Part shown: positions 19,722-30,365 of the stretch, piece after piece
How the letters are laid out: every line of letters starts with the position of its first letter
Numbering within the stretch: position 1 is the stretch's first letter
DNA from: Parvibaculum sp.
GTDB lineage: Bacteria; Pseudomonadota; Alphaproteobacteria; Parvibaculales; Parvibaculaceae
Direction of reading: 5' to 3'
DNA: 64,000 nucleotides
NCBI RefSeq assembly: GCF_030651915.1
Contig: NZ_JAUSBV010000010.1
Location: forward strand, 1-64,000
Notes under the pieces: generated by a model
The model's database searches: none
Told to the model about the DNA's origin: nothing
The model's input: only the letters and a program-made list of their open reading frames with translations
Translations under genes and position numbers: made by a program

Positions 19722-20104
19722 TGGCCCGCAATCCCGTAGACGGCGAAAAGCCGCTCGACTGGGTCGGATCGTCCAAGAAGGACTTTCTGGCGTTCCCGGC
19801 ACCCGTCAAGGACGAGATGGGCAACGCGCTGGGGCTGGCGCAATTTGGCGGCAAGCATCCGAAAGCGAAACCGTGGAAGGGGTTGGGCCCGGGCGTTCTC
19901 GAGATCGTCGAAAGCTATGACGGCGACACTTACCGCGCTGTCTACACGATCAGTTTCAAGGAAGTTGTGTACGTGCTTCACGCCTTCCAGAAGAAATCGC
20001 CGAAAGGCATCAGGACGGCGCAAGTCGATGTGGATTTGATCGAGCGGCGGTTGAAGGCTGCACGACAGGACTACGAGGTTCGTCATGGCAAAAGCAAAAG
20101 CTGA
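19721..20104 (+). CDS. RelE/HigB-like (Gp49 family) toxin
   Basis: A protein of 127 residues with the phage Gp49/DUF891 pattern: WVGSSKKDFLAFPAPVKDEMG, LGLAQFGGKHPKAKPWKGLG, then ILEIVESYDGDTYRAVYTI and VYVLHAFQKKSPKGI. Such proteins are HigB-like mRNA interferases that cleave ribosome-bound mRNA. The basic KKSPKGI stretch holds the usual catalytic lysines. It overlaps the next gene by 20 bases, and the order is toxin first as in higBA. The family is clear; activity is not. Confidence 0.87.
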   Translation: MARNPVDGEKPLDWVGSSKKDFLAFPAPVKDEMGNALGLAQFGGKHPKAKPWKGLGPGVLEIVESYDGDTYRAVYTISFKEVVYVLHAFQKKSPKGIRTAQVDVDLIERRLKAARQDYEVRHGKSKS

Positions 20105-20420
20105 AAAAATTATCCGCGGGAGTGACAACGTCTTTGCCGACCTTGGCTATGCAGACGCGGATGAACGGCAGACGAAGCTCCGCCTTGCCTTCGAACTCAA
20201 TCGGGTGATCGGCGAGCGTGGACTTGTGCAGGCGACAACTGCCGATCTGCTCGGGATCAACCAGCCGAAGGTCTCCGCGCTCGTCAACTACAAGCTTGAC
20301 GGCTTTTCGGTGGAGCGCCTGATGGCGTTCCTGACGCAGCTCGACCGCGACGTCGAGATCGTCGTCAGGAAAAAACCAAAATCACGACAGGCGGGACGCA
20401 TTACCGTGGTTGCCGCTTGA
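20085..20420 (+). CDS. HigA-like XRE-family antitoxin
   Basis: A protein of 111 residues with a helix-turn-helix at about 50-85 (QATTADLLGINQPKVSALVNYKLDGFSVERL) and a C-terminal FLTQLDRDVEIVVRKK, as in the antitoxins partnered with Gp49-type toxins. It should bind the toxin and repress the pair. Its start lies inside the toxin gene and its TGA overlaps the TTG start of the HAD gene. Confidence 0.88.
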   Translation: MAKAKAEKIIRGSDNVFADLGYADADERQTKLRLAFELNRVIGERGLVQATTADLLGINQPKVSALVNYKLDGFSVERLMAFLTQLDRDVEIVVRKKPKSRQAGRITVVAA

Positions 20421-21145
20421 CCGCGCCCCTCCGCCTCATCGTCTTCGATTGCGACGGCACGCTGATCGACAGTCAGCACATGATCGTGGCGGCGATGGCG
20501 CATGCCTTTGCGGCGCACGGGCTGGCCGAACTACCGCGCGAGCGGGTGCTCTCGATTGTCGGCCTCTCGCTCGACGAGGCGCTGGCGGCGCTGCTGCCGC
20601 AAGCGGAGGCGGGCTTTCGTCGCCGCGTCACCGACAGCTACCGGGACGCCTTTTTCGAAGTTCGCCAGCGCGCCGATCTTGCCGAGCCGCTTTTCCCCGG
20701 CGCGCGCGAGGCGATCGATGCGCTGCATGCGCGTGGCGACGTGCTGCTCGGCATTGCCACCGGCAAGTCGCAGCGCGGTCTGGCCCATGCGCTCGAAACG
20801 CACGGCCTTCGCGATTATTTCGTGACGCTGCAGACCGCCGACGATGCGCCCTCCAAGCCCCATCCCGAAATGCTCCATCGTGCGATGCGGGCCGCTGGCG
20901 CCGGGGCCGCCGACACGGTGCTGATCGGCGATACCAGCTACGACATCGAGATGGCGCGCGCGGCGGGGACCCATGCATTCGGCGTCGATTGGGGTTATCA
21001 TCCAGCCGAAATGCTCCGGCAGAGCGGCGCGCATCAGGTTCTGTCCAGTTTTGCCGCGCTGGCGCCCGCGCTCGACACGCTCTGGGACGAAGCCGGGGTG
21101 CCGGAGACCGCCCGGATGGCCGTTCAGGGGAGGCAGAAGCCATGA
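20417..21145 (+). CDS. HAD-IA hydrolase, phosphoglycolate-phosphatase-like
   Basis: A protein of 242 residues starting at TTG 20417, four bases into the antitoxin stop (TTGA). No later start keeps motif I, FDCDGTLID, with Asp11 and Asp13. Motif III is in SKPHPEM and motif IV is VLIGDTSYDIEMARAAG. The helical cap at about 20-90 is of the phosphoglycolate phosphatase kind. Substrate is unknown; gph-like is a reasonable label. Confidence 0.9.
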   Translation: MTAPLRLIVFDCDGTLIDSQHMIVAAMAHAFAAHGLAELPRERVLSIVGLSLDEALAALLPQAEAGFRRRVTDSYRDAFFEVRQRADLAEPLFPGAREAIDALHARGDVLLGIATGKSQRGLAHALETHGLRDYFVTLQTADDAPSKPHPEMLHRAMRAAGAGAADTVLIGDTSYDIEMARAAGTHAFGVDWGYHPAEMLRQSGAHQVLSSFAALAPALDTLWDEAGVPETARMAVQGRQKP

Positions 21146-22908
21146 GGAAGTTGCTGCGTTTCATTGTCGTTGTCGCGCTGCTGCTCGCTGGCGCGCTTTA
21201 TGCGCTGACCTTTGTCGATCTCGGCCGTTTCGCCCCGCAGATCGAGGCGGCGGCGAAAGAGGCCACCGGCCGCACGCTGAAAATCGAGGGCGGCATTCAC
21301 ATCGGCTATTCGCTGGTGCCGACGGTGGTTGCCGAGCAGATCCGTTTCAGCAACGCCGATTGGGGCACGAAGCCGCAAATGCTGACGGCCGAAAAGCTGT
21401 CATTGCAGCTGGCGCTGCTGCCGCTTTTCTCGGGCAATGTCGATCTGCGCGAGGTGGCGCTGTCGGGCGCCGACATTTATCTCGAGACGGATCGCCGCGG
21501 CCGCGGCAACTGGGTGTTCGGCGATGCCGCAACAGCGCCCGCCGAAGCCCCGGCCGGCAGCGGCATGGCGCTGGCCGGCATTCCCCAGATCGAAATCTCC
21601 GACATCCGCATTGCCTATCGCGACGGCACGACGGGGCAGGTGACGGAAGCCGCTTTCCGTGAAATCACCGCACGGCCGAAAGGCGCCGGTGTCCATGCCG
21701 TCATCGAGGGCGACGTCAATGGTTCGGCGGTCGCCTTTGCGGCCGATATCGCCGGTGATGCGACGAAGATCGCGCTGGCCGATGCGGCGCTGACGGTTGC
21801 CGGCACCAGTGTCGGCGGCGATCTCATCCTCGATCTGACCGGCCGGCCGACACTGACCGGCGCGCTCGCGAGCCCGAATTTCGACGTGACGCCCTTTCTC
21901 GGTGGCGGTTCTTCGGGCGCGAAGGGCGGGCCGGTCTTCAGCCGCGATCCGCTGCCGCTCGACGCGCTTGAGGCGTTCGATGCCGATCTCGCCTTTGCGC
22001 TGGGCGAACTTCGCTACGGCAAACTGGTTCTGACCGACATGAAGCTGCCGCTGACGATCAAGGGTGGCAAGCTCAATGCGCCGCTCGCTGCCGTCTATCG
22101 CGGTACGCCGCTGACGCTGGCCGTCACCGCCGACGGCAAGGCGAAGTCGGTCGCGGTCGATGCCGGGGCGCTGAATTTCGATCTTGGCAGCCTCCTCACC
22201 GATCTCGATCTCACCACCATGCTGGTGGCGCGCGCCGATTTCGGGGCGAAGCTTTCGGGCCGCGGCAATTCGCTTCATGCGATTGCATCGTCGCTGGGCG
22301 GTCAGACCAATCTGGCGATCGGGAAGGGCACCATCAATTCGCGCGCCTTCGCGGTTGTCTCCGACGATCTCGTCAATGTGCTGATCCCCGGCGGCAAAAC
22401 CGGCGACACGGCGCGCCTGACCTGCGCCATCAGCCGCTTCGATTTTTCCGGCGGCGTCGGCACCTCGAAGGCGCTGGCGCTTGAAACCGACAGCCTGGTC
22501 ACGACCGGCACCGGCACGGTCGATCTCGGCCGCGAACGGATCGACCTCTTGTTCAAGCCGAAGCCGAAAAACGCCAGCCTGCTGAGCGTCGCCTTTCCGG
22601 TTCGCCTGTCGGGTCCGCTCTCGGCGCCGACCGCCGGGCTCGACCGGATGGGGGTTGCGACCGGCGTTGCCACGGCGTTTGGCGGCGCGGCGCTGACCGG
22701 CGGCGTCGGCCTGTTGCTGCCGCTGATGAGCACCGGCGCGGGCTCGGTTGCCGGCAGCGGCGATTGCGGCGCGGCGGCGGCCGCGGCACAGCAGGAATCC
22801 GGCGGCGTCACCGGCACCGTCCGCGATGTCGGCGGCGCCATCGGTGGCGCGGCCGAAGATGCCGCCAAGGGCGTCGGCGATGCGGTGCGCGGGATATTCG
22901 GACGGTGA
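21142..22908 (+). CDS. AsmA-family envelope protein
   Basis: A protein of 588 residues with one N-terminal membrane helix (about 5-25, MRKLLRFIVVVALLLAGALY) and a large periplasmic body with the AsmA pattern: GRTLKIEGGIHIGYSLVPTVVAEQIRFSN and a later TGTGTVDLGRERIDLLFKPKPK. AsmA/TamB-like proteins form lipid-carrying bridges between inner and outer membranes. The C-terminal 70 residues are glycine- and alanine-rich. It overlaps both neighbours by four bases. Confidence 0.88.
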   Translation: MRKLLRFIVVVALLLAGALYALTFVDLGRFAPQIEAAAKEATGRTLKIEGGIHIGYSLVPTVVAEQIRFSNADWGTKPQMLTAEKLSLQLALLPLFSGNVDLREVALSGADIYLETDRRGRGNWVFGDAATAPAEAPAGSGMALAGIPQIEISDIRIAYRDGTTGQVTEAAFREITARPKGAGVHAVIEGDVNGSAVAFAADIAGDATKIALADAALTVAGTSVGGDLILDLTGRPTLTGALASPNFDVTPFLGGGSSGAKGGPVFSRDPLPLDALEAFDADLAFALGELRYGKLVLTDMKLPLTIKGGKLNAPLAAVYRGTPLTLAVTADGKAKSVAVDAGALNFDLGSLLTDLDLTTMLVARADFGAKLSGRGNSLHAIASSLGGQTNLAIGKGTINSRAFAVVSDDLVNVLIPGGKTGDTARLTCAISRFDFSGGVGTSKALALETDSLVTTGTGTVDLGRERIDLLFKPKPKNASLLSVAFPVRLSGPLSAPTAGLDRMGVATGVATAFGGAALTGGVGLLLPLMSTGAGSVAGSGDCGAAAAAAQQESGGVTGTVRDVGGAIGGAAEDAAKGVGDAVRGIFGR

Positions 22909-23714
22909 GCGACAAGGGCGCCGACACGGCATCGGGTATCCTGTTCGATCTGGCGCGCAACCGCACGCTCGACGAACAGCCGCCGCATCCGGGCCGCGAG
23001 GCGCCCCGCCTGCCGAAACGTTTCTACAAGCGCGCCGAAGCGGGAGCGGTCGAAACCGGCCATGCGATCCTGCTCGACGGGCGCTCGGTCAAGACGCCGT
23101 CGAAACAGGTGCTGGCGGTGCCGCATCCGGCACTGGCGCGCGCCATGGCGGCGGAGTGGAACGCGCAGGGCGAATATATCGACCCGCGCTCGATGTGGCT
23201 GACCAAACTCGCCAACACCGCGCTCGATCTTGTGGCGCCGCGCCGCGATGCGGTCATTGCCGAAATCGTCACCTTCGCCGGCAGCGATCTCCTCTGCTAC
23301 CGCGCCGAGGCGCCGGCGGCGCTTGTCGCGCGTCAGGCGGCGGTCTTCGATCCGCTGCTCGAATGGGCGGCGGCGGCGCATGGCATCCGGATGAAGGTCA
23401 CGACCGGCATCGTCCATGTCGCGCAGGACGAGGCGGCGCTGGCGGCTTATGGCCGGGCGCTGGCCGCGCTCGATCATTTCCGCCTCGCCGCGCTCCACAA
23501 TGCGGTCACGCTGGCCGGTTCGGCGGTCATCGGCCTCGCCTTGATCGAAGGCCGGATCGATGCCGCCGCCGCCTTCGAGGCGGCCTATCTCGACGAGGCC
23601 TGGCAGATGGAGATTTCGGGCCGCGACGAGGAGGAGGAAGCCCGTCTGGCGCGCCGCCGCGCCGAGCTTCTCGAAACCGCCCGGTTTCTCGATCTTCTTG
23701 CTGACGCAACGTAA
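22905..23714 (+). CDS. ATP12-family F1-ATPase assembly chaperone
   Basis: A protein of 269 residues from a GTG overlapping the AsmA stop (GTGA). It shows the ATP12 pattern: [70 protein letters not shown] and a C-terminal [15 protein letters not shown]. In mitochondria Atp12 escorts the F1 alpha subunit; alphaproteobacteria carry the ancestor. No ATP synthase genes lie nearby. Confidence 0.93.
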   Translation: MSDKGADTASGILFDLARNRTLDEQPPHPGREAPRLPKRFYKRAEAGAVETGHAILLDGRSVKTPSKQVLAVPHPALARAMAAEWNAQGEYIDPRSMWLTKLANTALDLVAPRRDAVIAEIVTFAGSDLLCYRAEAPAALVARQAAVFDPLLEWAAAAHGIRMKVTTGIVHVAQDEAALAAYGRALAALDHFRLAALHNAVTLAGSAVIGLALIEGRIDAAAAFEAAYLDEAWQMEISGRDEEEEARLARRRAELLETARFLDLLADAT

Positions 23715-23862
23715 GCCCCACCCATCGGAATGGCGGCCAAGCCATTGGCAAAAAGCAGATTTCGGTGCTATTCAAAGCCCGCAACAGCCGGTTTGCGGGA
23801 TATTTTTTGGCAACGGTTTCAGGCCGCGCAAGCGCGCGGATTCTCCGGTTTCAGGGGGCGGT

Positions 23863-25395
23863 ATGAAGGACATTCTTCGTCGGCTTGAGGAGCGGCGCGC
23901 GGTGGCGCGGCTGGGCGGCGGGCAGAAGCGCATCGATGCGCAGCACGCCAAGGGCAAGCTGACGGCGCGCGAGCGCATCGAGCTCCTGCTCGACGAAGGC
24001 TCCTTCGAGGAGTTCGACATGTTCGTCGAACATGACTGCAACGATTTCGGCATGGAGAAGCAGAAGATCCCCGGCGACGGCGTCGTCACCGGCTGGGGCA
24101 CGGTCAATGGCCGTCCGGTCTATCTCTTCGTCAAGGACTTCACCGTCTTCGGCGGTTCGCTGTCGCGCAATCACGCGAAGAAGATGACCAAGGTCCAGGA
24201 CATGGCGCTGAAAACCGGCGCCCCGATCATCGGATTGTTCGATGCCGGCGGCGCCCGCATCCAGGAAGGCGTCGATGCGCTGGGCGGCTATGGCGACGTC
24301 TTCACGCGCAATGTGATGGCGTCGGGCGTCATCCCGCAAATCTCGGTGATCATGGGCCCCTGCGCCGGCGGCGACGTCTATTCGCCGGCCATGACCGACT
24401 TCATCTTCATGGTCCGCGACACCTCCTACATGTTCGTCACCGGCCCCGATGTCGTGAAGACGGTGACCAACGAAACCGTGACCTCCGAACAGCTCGGCGG
24501 CGCCTCGATCCACACCGCCAAATCCTCGGTCGCCGACGGCGCCTTCGACAATGACGTGATCGCGATGACGCAGATCCGCCGCCTTGTCGATTTCCTGCCG
24601 TCCTCCAACAAGGACGAAGTGCCGGAGCGCCCCTTTTTCGACGAGCCGAACCGCATCGAGGCGTCGCTCGACACGCTGATCCCGGCCAATCCCAACATGC
24701 CCTACGACATGAAGGAACTGATCCTGAAGGTCGTGGATGAAAGCGACTTCTTCGAAATCCAGGAAAGCTTCGCCAAGAACATCATCACCGGCTTTGCCCG
24801 CATCGAGGGCCGCACGGTCGGCGTCGTCGCCAACCAGCCGATGGTGCTGGCGGGCGTGCTCGATTCCGATGCCAGCCGCAAGGCGGCGCGTTTCGTCCGC
24901 TTCTGCGATTGCTTCTCCATCCCCATCGTCACCTTTGTCGATGTGCCGGGCTTCCTGCCGGGCACGGCGCAGGAATATGGCGGGTTGATCAAGCACGGCG
25001 CCAAGCTCTTGTTCGCCTATACCGAAGCCACCGTGCCGAAAGTCACCGTCATCACCCGCAAGGCCTATGGCGGCGCCTATGACGTGATGGCCTCGAAACA
25101 TATCCGCGGCGACCTCAACTATGCCTGGCCGACCGCCGAGATCGCGGTGATGGGCGCCAAGGGTGCGGTCGAGATCATCCACCGCGCCGACATCGGCGAT
25201 CCCGACAAGATTGCGGCCCATACCAAGACCTACGAAGACCGCTTCCTCAATCCTTTCGTCGCCGCCGAACGCGGCTATATCGACGAAGTCATCATGCCGC
25301 ATTCCACGCGGCCCCGCATCGCGCGGGCCCTTGCGCTCCTCCGCCACAAGGAGCTCGAGAACCCGTGGAAGAAGCACGACAACATTCCGTTGTGA
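23863..25395 (+). CDS. pccB: Propionyl-CoA carboxylase beta subunit
   Basis: The carboxyltransferase subunit moves CO2 from carboxybiotin to propionyl-CoA, giving methylmalonyl-CoA. From ATG 23863 (AGGGGG upstream) it has 510 residues, the usual length. Marks include [37 protein letters not shown] and a second oxyanion loop [25 protein letters not shown], then [18 protein letters not shown]. pccA follows 246 bp on; the match is strong for PccB over acetyl-CoA carboxylase. Confidence 0.96.
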   Translation: MKDILRRLEERRAVARLGGGQKRIDAQHAKGKLTARERIELLLDEGSFEEFDMFVEHDCNDFGMEKQKIPGDGVVTGWGTVNGRPVYLFVKDFTVFGGSLSRNHAKKMTKVQDMALKTGAPIIGLFDAGGARIQEGVDALGGYGDVFTRNVMASGVIPQISVIMGPCAGGDVYSPAMTDFIFMVRDTSYMFVTGPDVVKTVTNETVTSEQLGGASIHTAKSSVADGAFDNDVIAMTQIRRLVDFLPSSNKDEVPERPFFDEPNRIEASLDTLIPANPNMPYDMKELILKVVDESDFFEIQESFAKNIITGFARIEGRTVGVVANQPMVLAGVLDSDASRKAARFVRFCDCFSIPIVTFVDVPGFLPGTAQEYGGLIKHGAKLLFAYTEATVPKVTVITRKAYGGAYDVMASKHIRGDLNYAWPTAEIAVMGAKGAVEIIHRADIGDPDKIAAHTKTYEDRFLNPFVAAERGYIDEVIMPHSTRPRIARALALLRHKELENPWKKHDNIPL

Positions 25396-25438
25396 GGATG
25401 AGAGGGTGACGGTTTTGTATTCGCCACGGCATCACACT

Positions 25439-25593
25439 TCCCACCCGCCCCTGGGGGGCGGGTCGACAAAATTCGAGCGGGACGCGAAGAATTTTTCGGG
25501 GCGGGGGCTGGACCTTACGGCTCACCCCACCCCGAAATTTGTGCCGCTGACGCGCCTCAAATTTCGACCCTCCCCCAAGGGGAGGGTGGGGAA
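25439..25593. repeat. Long imperfect palindrome between pccB and pccA
   Basis: The 246-bp gap is mostly one palindromic element. Its ends CCCACCCGCCCC and GGGGAGGGTGGG are inverted, each holding a small hairpin (CCCGCCCC/GGGGCGGG and CCCTCCCC/GGGGAGGG). The inner arms, about 25462-25508 and 25527-25573, also pair imperfectly (AATTCGAGCGGGACGCG against CGCGCCTCAAATTT). It has no coding capacity and looks like a MITE-sized intergenic repeat of alphaproteobacteria. Confidence 0.7.
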
Positions 25594-25641
25594 TGTGCTC
25601 CGCCTCCCGTCATTCGATTTCGCTTCGCAAGGTTCCCGCTG

Positions 25642-27657
<2,016 letters not shown>

Positions 27658-27673
27658 AGGGGCAGGGGCCGCC

Positions 27674-27874
27674 GCGCCCCTCACCCTTCCGCGGGCTGAC
27701 GCCCGCTCCCTCCCTCTCCCCGGAGGGGAGAGGGAATAGAGTGTCGACCCTTATCTCCCTCTCCCCAGCGGGGAGAGGGGTGAGAGGGCACAGGAAAAGG
27801 TCCAGAGGACCTTTTCTTCCTCGAACGCCCGCCGAAGCAGCGAAGCTGCGCAGGTGGGAAGGGTGAGGGGGCGC
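27674..27874. repeat. Composite palindromic repeat after pccA
   Basis: The 306-bp gap after pccA is filled by a mosaic repeat. GCGCCCCTCACCCTTCC (27674-27690) is inverted at 27857-27874. Inside are CCCTCTCCCC-gga-GGGGAGAGGG (27712-27734), a second copy of that hairpin with loop agc (27757-27779), and a perfect 9-bp stem AAAAGGTCC/GGACCTTTT (27795-27815) that could end pccA transcription. The rest of the gap has no gene. Confidence 0.75.
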
Positions 27875-27963
27875 CGCACCCGCTTCCACCCCCCAATCCA
27901 TGCACCCGCCACATTCTCACGCTATAGTCCTTTCCGGGGCTAAATGAATCGCAAGGAGAGACC

Positions 27964-28989
27964 ATGCGCGGCGCAATCCGGTCGACACTCGTCATTCTGG
28001 CCCTTGCTTTCGGCGCCGGCGCCGCCCAGGCCGAGCCTGCCTCCGGCCGCAGCGTCGAATGGGTCAGCGGCAAGGATGTCTTCGCCGCGGCCGAGGAACT
28101 GACCATCGATCGCCAGATCGAGGGCGCGCTGACGGCCGCCGGCCAGATCGTGATCCTGACCCGCGATGCCCATGTCAAGGGCGACGCCTGGATCGCGGCG
28201 CGGCGCGTGGCCATCGAGGGCGAGTTCGAGGGCGACCTCTCGATCCGCGCCCAGGAAGCGCTGATCAACGGTCATGTGCAGGGCGATGTCACCTTTTACG
28301 GCCTCCAGCTCTCGCTCGGGCCCGATGCGCGCATCGACGGCGATGTCGACTATTATTCGGCCTCGGCGGCGAAGATCGACAAGGGCGCGCGGGTCAAGGG
28401 CGAGGTCAACGGCCATGCCTTCCGCGCCACCGATGACAGGGTCACGCGCGACACGCGTGAGCACTGGCGCGAAAGCCATATGCGCGACCGCCGCGGCGGC
28501 TTTTCGGCGCCGGGCTATCACATGTCGGCCGGCGGTGCGGTCGTCTTTGGCGGCCTGGCGATCCTGCTTGGCCTGCTTGCGCCGGGTGCGGCGGCGCGGA
28601 TGCGCGACGCTGCCACCGCCGAACCCTGGCAGGCGCTCGGTCTCGGCTTCGTCTGGCTGGTCGGTGTGCCGGTGCTGGCCATCGCCTCGGCGATCACGCT
28701 GGTCGGCCTGCCGGTCGCCTTCCTGCTGATGCTGCTTTACCCGCTCGGCATCGTTTTCGGTCTCGTCGCGGCGCTTGTGGCGCTGGGCGGTCTCATCGCG
28801 GCGCGCCTCGGCGCGGCCGGCGAGGGCGCGCTCGGCCTGGTCGTCGGCATTGTGCTCGCCGCCGCCATTCTCTGGATCGCCATCTCGATCCCCGCCATCG
28901 GCGCCATCGTCTGGCTCGCCGCCGTCGCCGCCGGTCTCGGCCTCGTCGTCATGGCGCTGTGGGGGCCGCCGGTAACGGCCCCCGCCTGA
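27964..28989 (+). CDS. Bactofilin-like membrane protein, unknown function
   Basis: A protein of 341 residues. A signal peptide (to about residue 23, ending AAQA) precedes a region of short beta-helix-like repeats (about 50-155: HVKGDAWIAARRVAIEGEFEGDLSI, NGHVQGDVTFYG, ARIDGDVDYYS) of the polymer-forming type. Then come five or six membrane helices (about 185-335) rich in glycine and alanine. This suggests an exported surface or scaffold domain tethered to the inner membrane. I know no assigned function. Confidence 0.75.
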   Translation: MRGAIRSTLVILALAFGAGAAQAEPASGRSVEWVSGKDVFAAAEELTIDRQIEGALTAAGQIVILTRDAHVKGDAWIAARRVAIEGEFEGDLSIRAQEALINGHVQGDVTFYGLQLSLGPDARIDGDVDYYSASAAKIDKGARVKGEVNGHAFRATDDRVTRDTREHWRESHMRDRRGGFSAPGYHMSAGGAVVFGGLAILLGLLAPGAAARMRDAATAEPWQALGLGFVWLVGVPVLAIASAITLVGLPVAFLLMLLYPLGIVFGLVAALVALGGLIAARLGAAGEGALGLVVGIVLAAAILWIAISIPAIGAIVWLAAVAAGLGLVVMALWGPPVTAPA

Positions 28990-28993
28990 GACG

Positions 28994-29200
28994 CTATTCC
29001 TCGACGGGCACGCCCTCGCCGGGATCTGGCACATCCGGCGGCGGTTCGCCGGGGAAATGCGCGCCGCTGTCGTCGGTTTCGATGCAGGTCTCGGCAACGC
29101 CGTCATCGTCGAAGTCGACGCAGGTCATGCCGGCTGCCGCGGGACCGGCGGCAAACGCCGCGGCCAGCGCGGCAAGCAATGGCCATATCGCTCTTGTCAT
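28994..29200 (-). CDS. Small secreted Asp/Glu-rich protein
   Basis: A protein of 68 residues: an N-terminal signal peptide (MTRAIWPLLAALAAAFAAG, cleavage after AAA), then about 45 acidic residues with CVDFDDDGVAETCIETDDSG and a proline-rich, negatively charged tail. The DxDDDGVxE stretch resembles an EF-hand or dockerin calcium loop, with one cysteine on each side. Export bias and length suggest a real gene; function is unknown. Confidence 0.6.
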   Translation of the reverse strand: MTRAIWPLLAALAAAFAAGPAAAGMTCVDFDDDGVAETCIETDDSGAHFPGEPPPDVPDPGEGVPVEE

Positions 29201-29224
29201 GGGTTTGCTCCTTTGCCGAAGGGC

Positions 29225-29428
29225 CTATTCGTCGCTCTCGATCGGGCCGCCGTCCGGCGGGTTGCAGCGTTCGGGCGCGAGCGTGCAGGGATCGATGGGC
29301 GGGCAGTCGGCCGGGTCGCAAGGCAGCGGCACGGGATCGGCGGTGGCGATGCCGTCTGCAAGCCAGATCGCGCCGCCCAGCGCGACGGCGGCAAGAATGA
29401 CCGCCAGTTTTCTTGTAAACTTCGACAT
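29225..29428 (-). CDS. Small secreted Cys/Pro/Asp-rich protein
   Basis: A protein of 67 residues from ATG 29428, with GGAGGG upstream. One membrane or signal segment (about 8-28, LAVILAAVALGGAIWLADGI) is followed by a short, acidic, proline-rich tail with three cysteines (PLPCDPADCPPIDPCTLAPERC makes four with the last). It lies 24 bp upstream of the other small secreted gene on the same strand, and both have the same layout. Function unknown. Confidence 0.6.
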   Translation of the reverse strand: MSKFTRKLAVILAAVALGGAIWLADGIATADPVPLPCDPADCPPIDPCTLAPERCNPPDGGPIESDE

Positions 29429-29591
29429 GGTGGACCCTCCCTTTTCCATGCGGGAGCACGGGATGGATCTCCGCCCGGGGCGGCCCCCGTCGCGCGGGAG
29501 CGGAGCATTTTCACCAGGGTCGCAAGCGGTATCGGCATTCATTCTATCAGCCCGTCGGGCCTTTGCCTATCGGTTCTCCCGACGCCCCTCG

Positions 29592-29789
29592 TCACGCCGC
29601 CGGAAACAGATGCCGGTAGGGCGCCGCTTCCTCGAAGACGCGGGCGAAGGAGGGGCGTTTCATCAGCCGGTCGAAATAGACGGCGAGGTTTTTGTATGCG
29701 TCGAAGGGGACAATGCGGTTGGCATAATAAAGCGTCGGCGCGGCGGCGCAGTCGGCCATGCTGAAATCCGTGCCCGCCGCCCACAAGCA
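29592..29789 (-). pseudogene. Glutathione S-transferase remnant (C-terminal part only)
   Basis: Only about 65 codons remain: [20 protein letters not shown], then [18 protein letters not shown] and a C-terminal PYRHLFP, a typical GST C-terminal helical domain. The thioredoxin-like N domain that binds glutathione is missing, and the frame runs straight into the HxlR remnant on the other strand. It cannot encode a working GST. Confidence 0.85.
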
Positions 29790-30075
29790 GAAAGTCATCT
29801 ACAGCCTCACCGAACGGGGCGTCGAGCTCTTGCCGATCCTCGCCGCCATGTCGGCCTGGGGTGTCAAACACATGCCTGTCACCGAGGAACTCGGCATCCG
29901 CGCCAAACTCCTCACCGATGGCGGCCCCAAACTTGTCGCCCGCTTCATGGACGAACTCCGCGCCGAGCATCTCGGCACCGCGAAGAAGGGCAGGCGGGGT
30001 CCCACCGTGCGCGCGGCGTTGCAGGCGGCTTATGAAGCGGTGGTGGCGCGGAAGGGACGGCGCGCGAAGCGCTGA
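29785..30075 (+). pseudogene. HxlR-type regulator remnant (C-terminal part)
   Basis: The reading frame carries [27 protein letters not shown], the wing and C-terminal helix of HxlR-family winged-helix regulators, then a tail (AEHLGTAKKGRRGP) to the stop. The recognition helix and N-terminal half are absent; an ATG at 29758 only adds residues from the opposite GST frame. It faces the GST remnant head to head. Confidence 0.8.
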
Positions 30076-30080
30076 TCATT

Positions 30081-30130
30081 CCCCCGGGGACAAGTTTTTT
30101 CGCCTCGGGAGACAAAAAAACTTATCCCCG
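30081..30130. terminator. Long hairpin between convergent genes
   Basis: CGGGGACAAGTTTTTT (30085-30100) pairs with AAAAAACTTATCCCCG (30115-30130): 15 of 16 positions match, with a 14-nt loop. T-runs and A-runs on the arms make it a bidirectional terminator candidate between the HxlR remnant and lipB. Its arms are also copies of the ACTTrTCCCCG motif seen at 59,094-59,152. Confidence 0.6.
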
Positions 30131-30157
30131 CCCTTTGTCCCTGGCAGCCGGTGCCGG

Positions 30158-30275
30158 CCGGGGATTCGTTGCGGGGGCAATAAAACCGGGGATAAGTTTC
30201 TTCTTCATCCGTACACGGATATTCATTTTCGCGGTTTGTGACAGTTTTATGACTGTTTTGTGACAGAAGGGGGGT
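30158..30275 (-). repeat. Pho-box-like repeat element, copy 1
   Basis: Read on the minus strand: a C-run (30269-30274), then three tandem 11-bp units (30235-30267), CTGTCACAAA, CAGTCATAAA and CTGTCACAAA with one-base linkers, then ACTTATCCCCGG (30186-30197) and ACGAATCCCCGG (30158-30169). The 11-bp TGTCA units match the direct-repeat layout of PhoB boxes. A related element lies at 59,051-59,161, also between convergent genes. I see no gene start directly downstream. Confidence 0.6.
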
Positions 30276-30365
30276 CCGCTCTTCAGCCATCGTCTGTGCA
30301 TTCCGGCGCAAGCCGTTGATGCGGCCGGGAAATCCGGCCTGGAGGCTGTTTAGTCTGTAGACGGA

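Noticed and set aside
23715-23862. PccR/RamB-type operator before pccB
   Set aside because: TTTGCGGGATATTTTTTGGCAA looks vaguely like a direct repeat, but the halves do not match well enough to claim.
30120-30130. DnaA-box-like TTATCCCC motifs as a replication origin
   Set aside because: TTATCCCCG differs from the TTATCCACA consensus at three positions. There is no AT-rich unwinding region or parA/dnaA gene nearby, and the motif repeats at a second locus.
30030-30311. 93-codon minus-strand frame downstream of the Pho-box-like repeats as their target gene
   Set aside because: The frame starts upstream of the repeats (30311) and includes the repeats themselves. It has no family likeness and low-complexity sequence.
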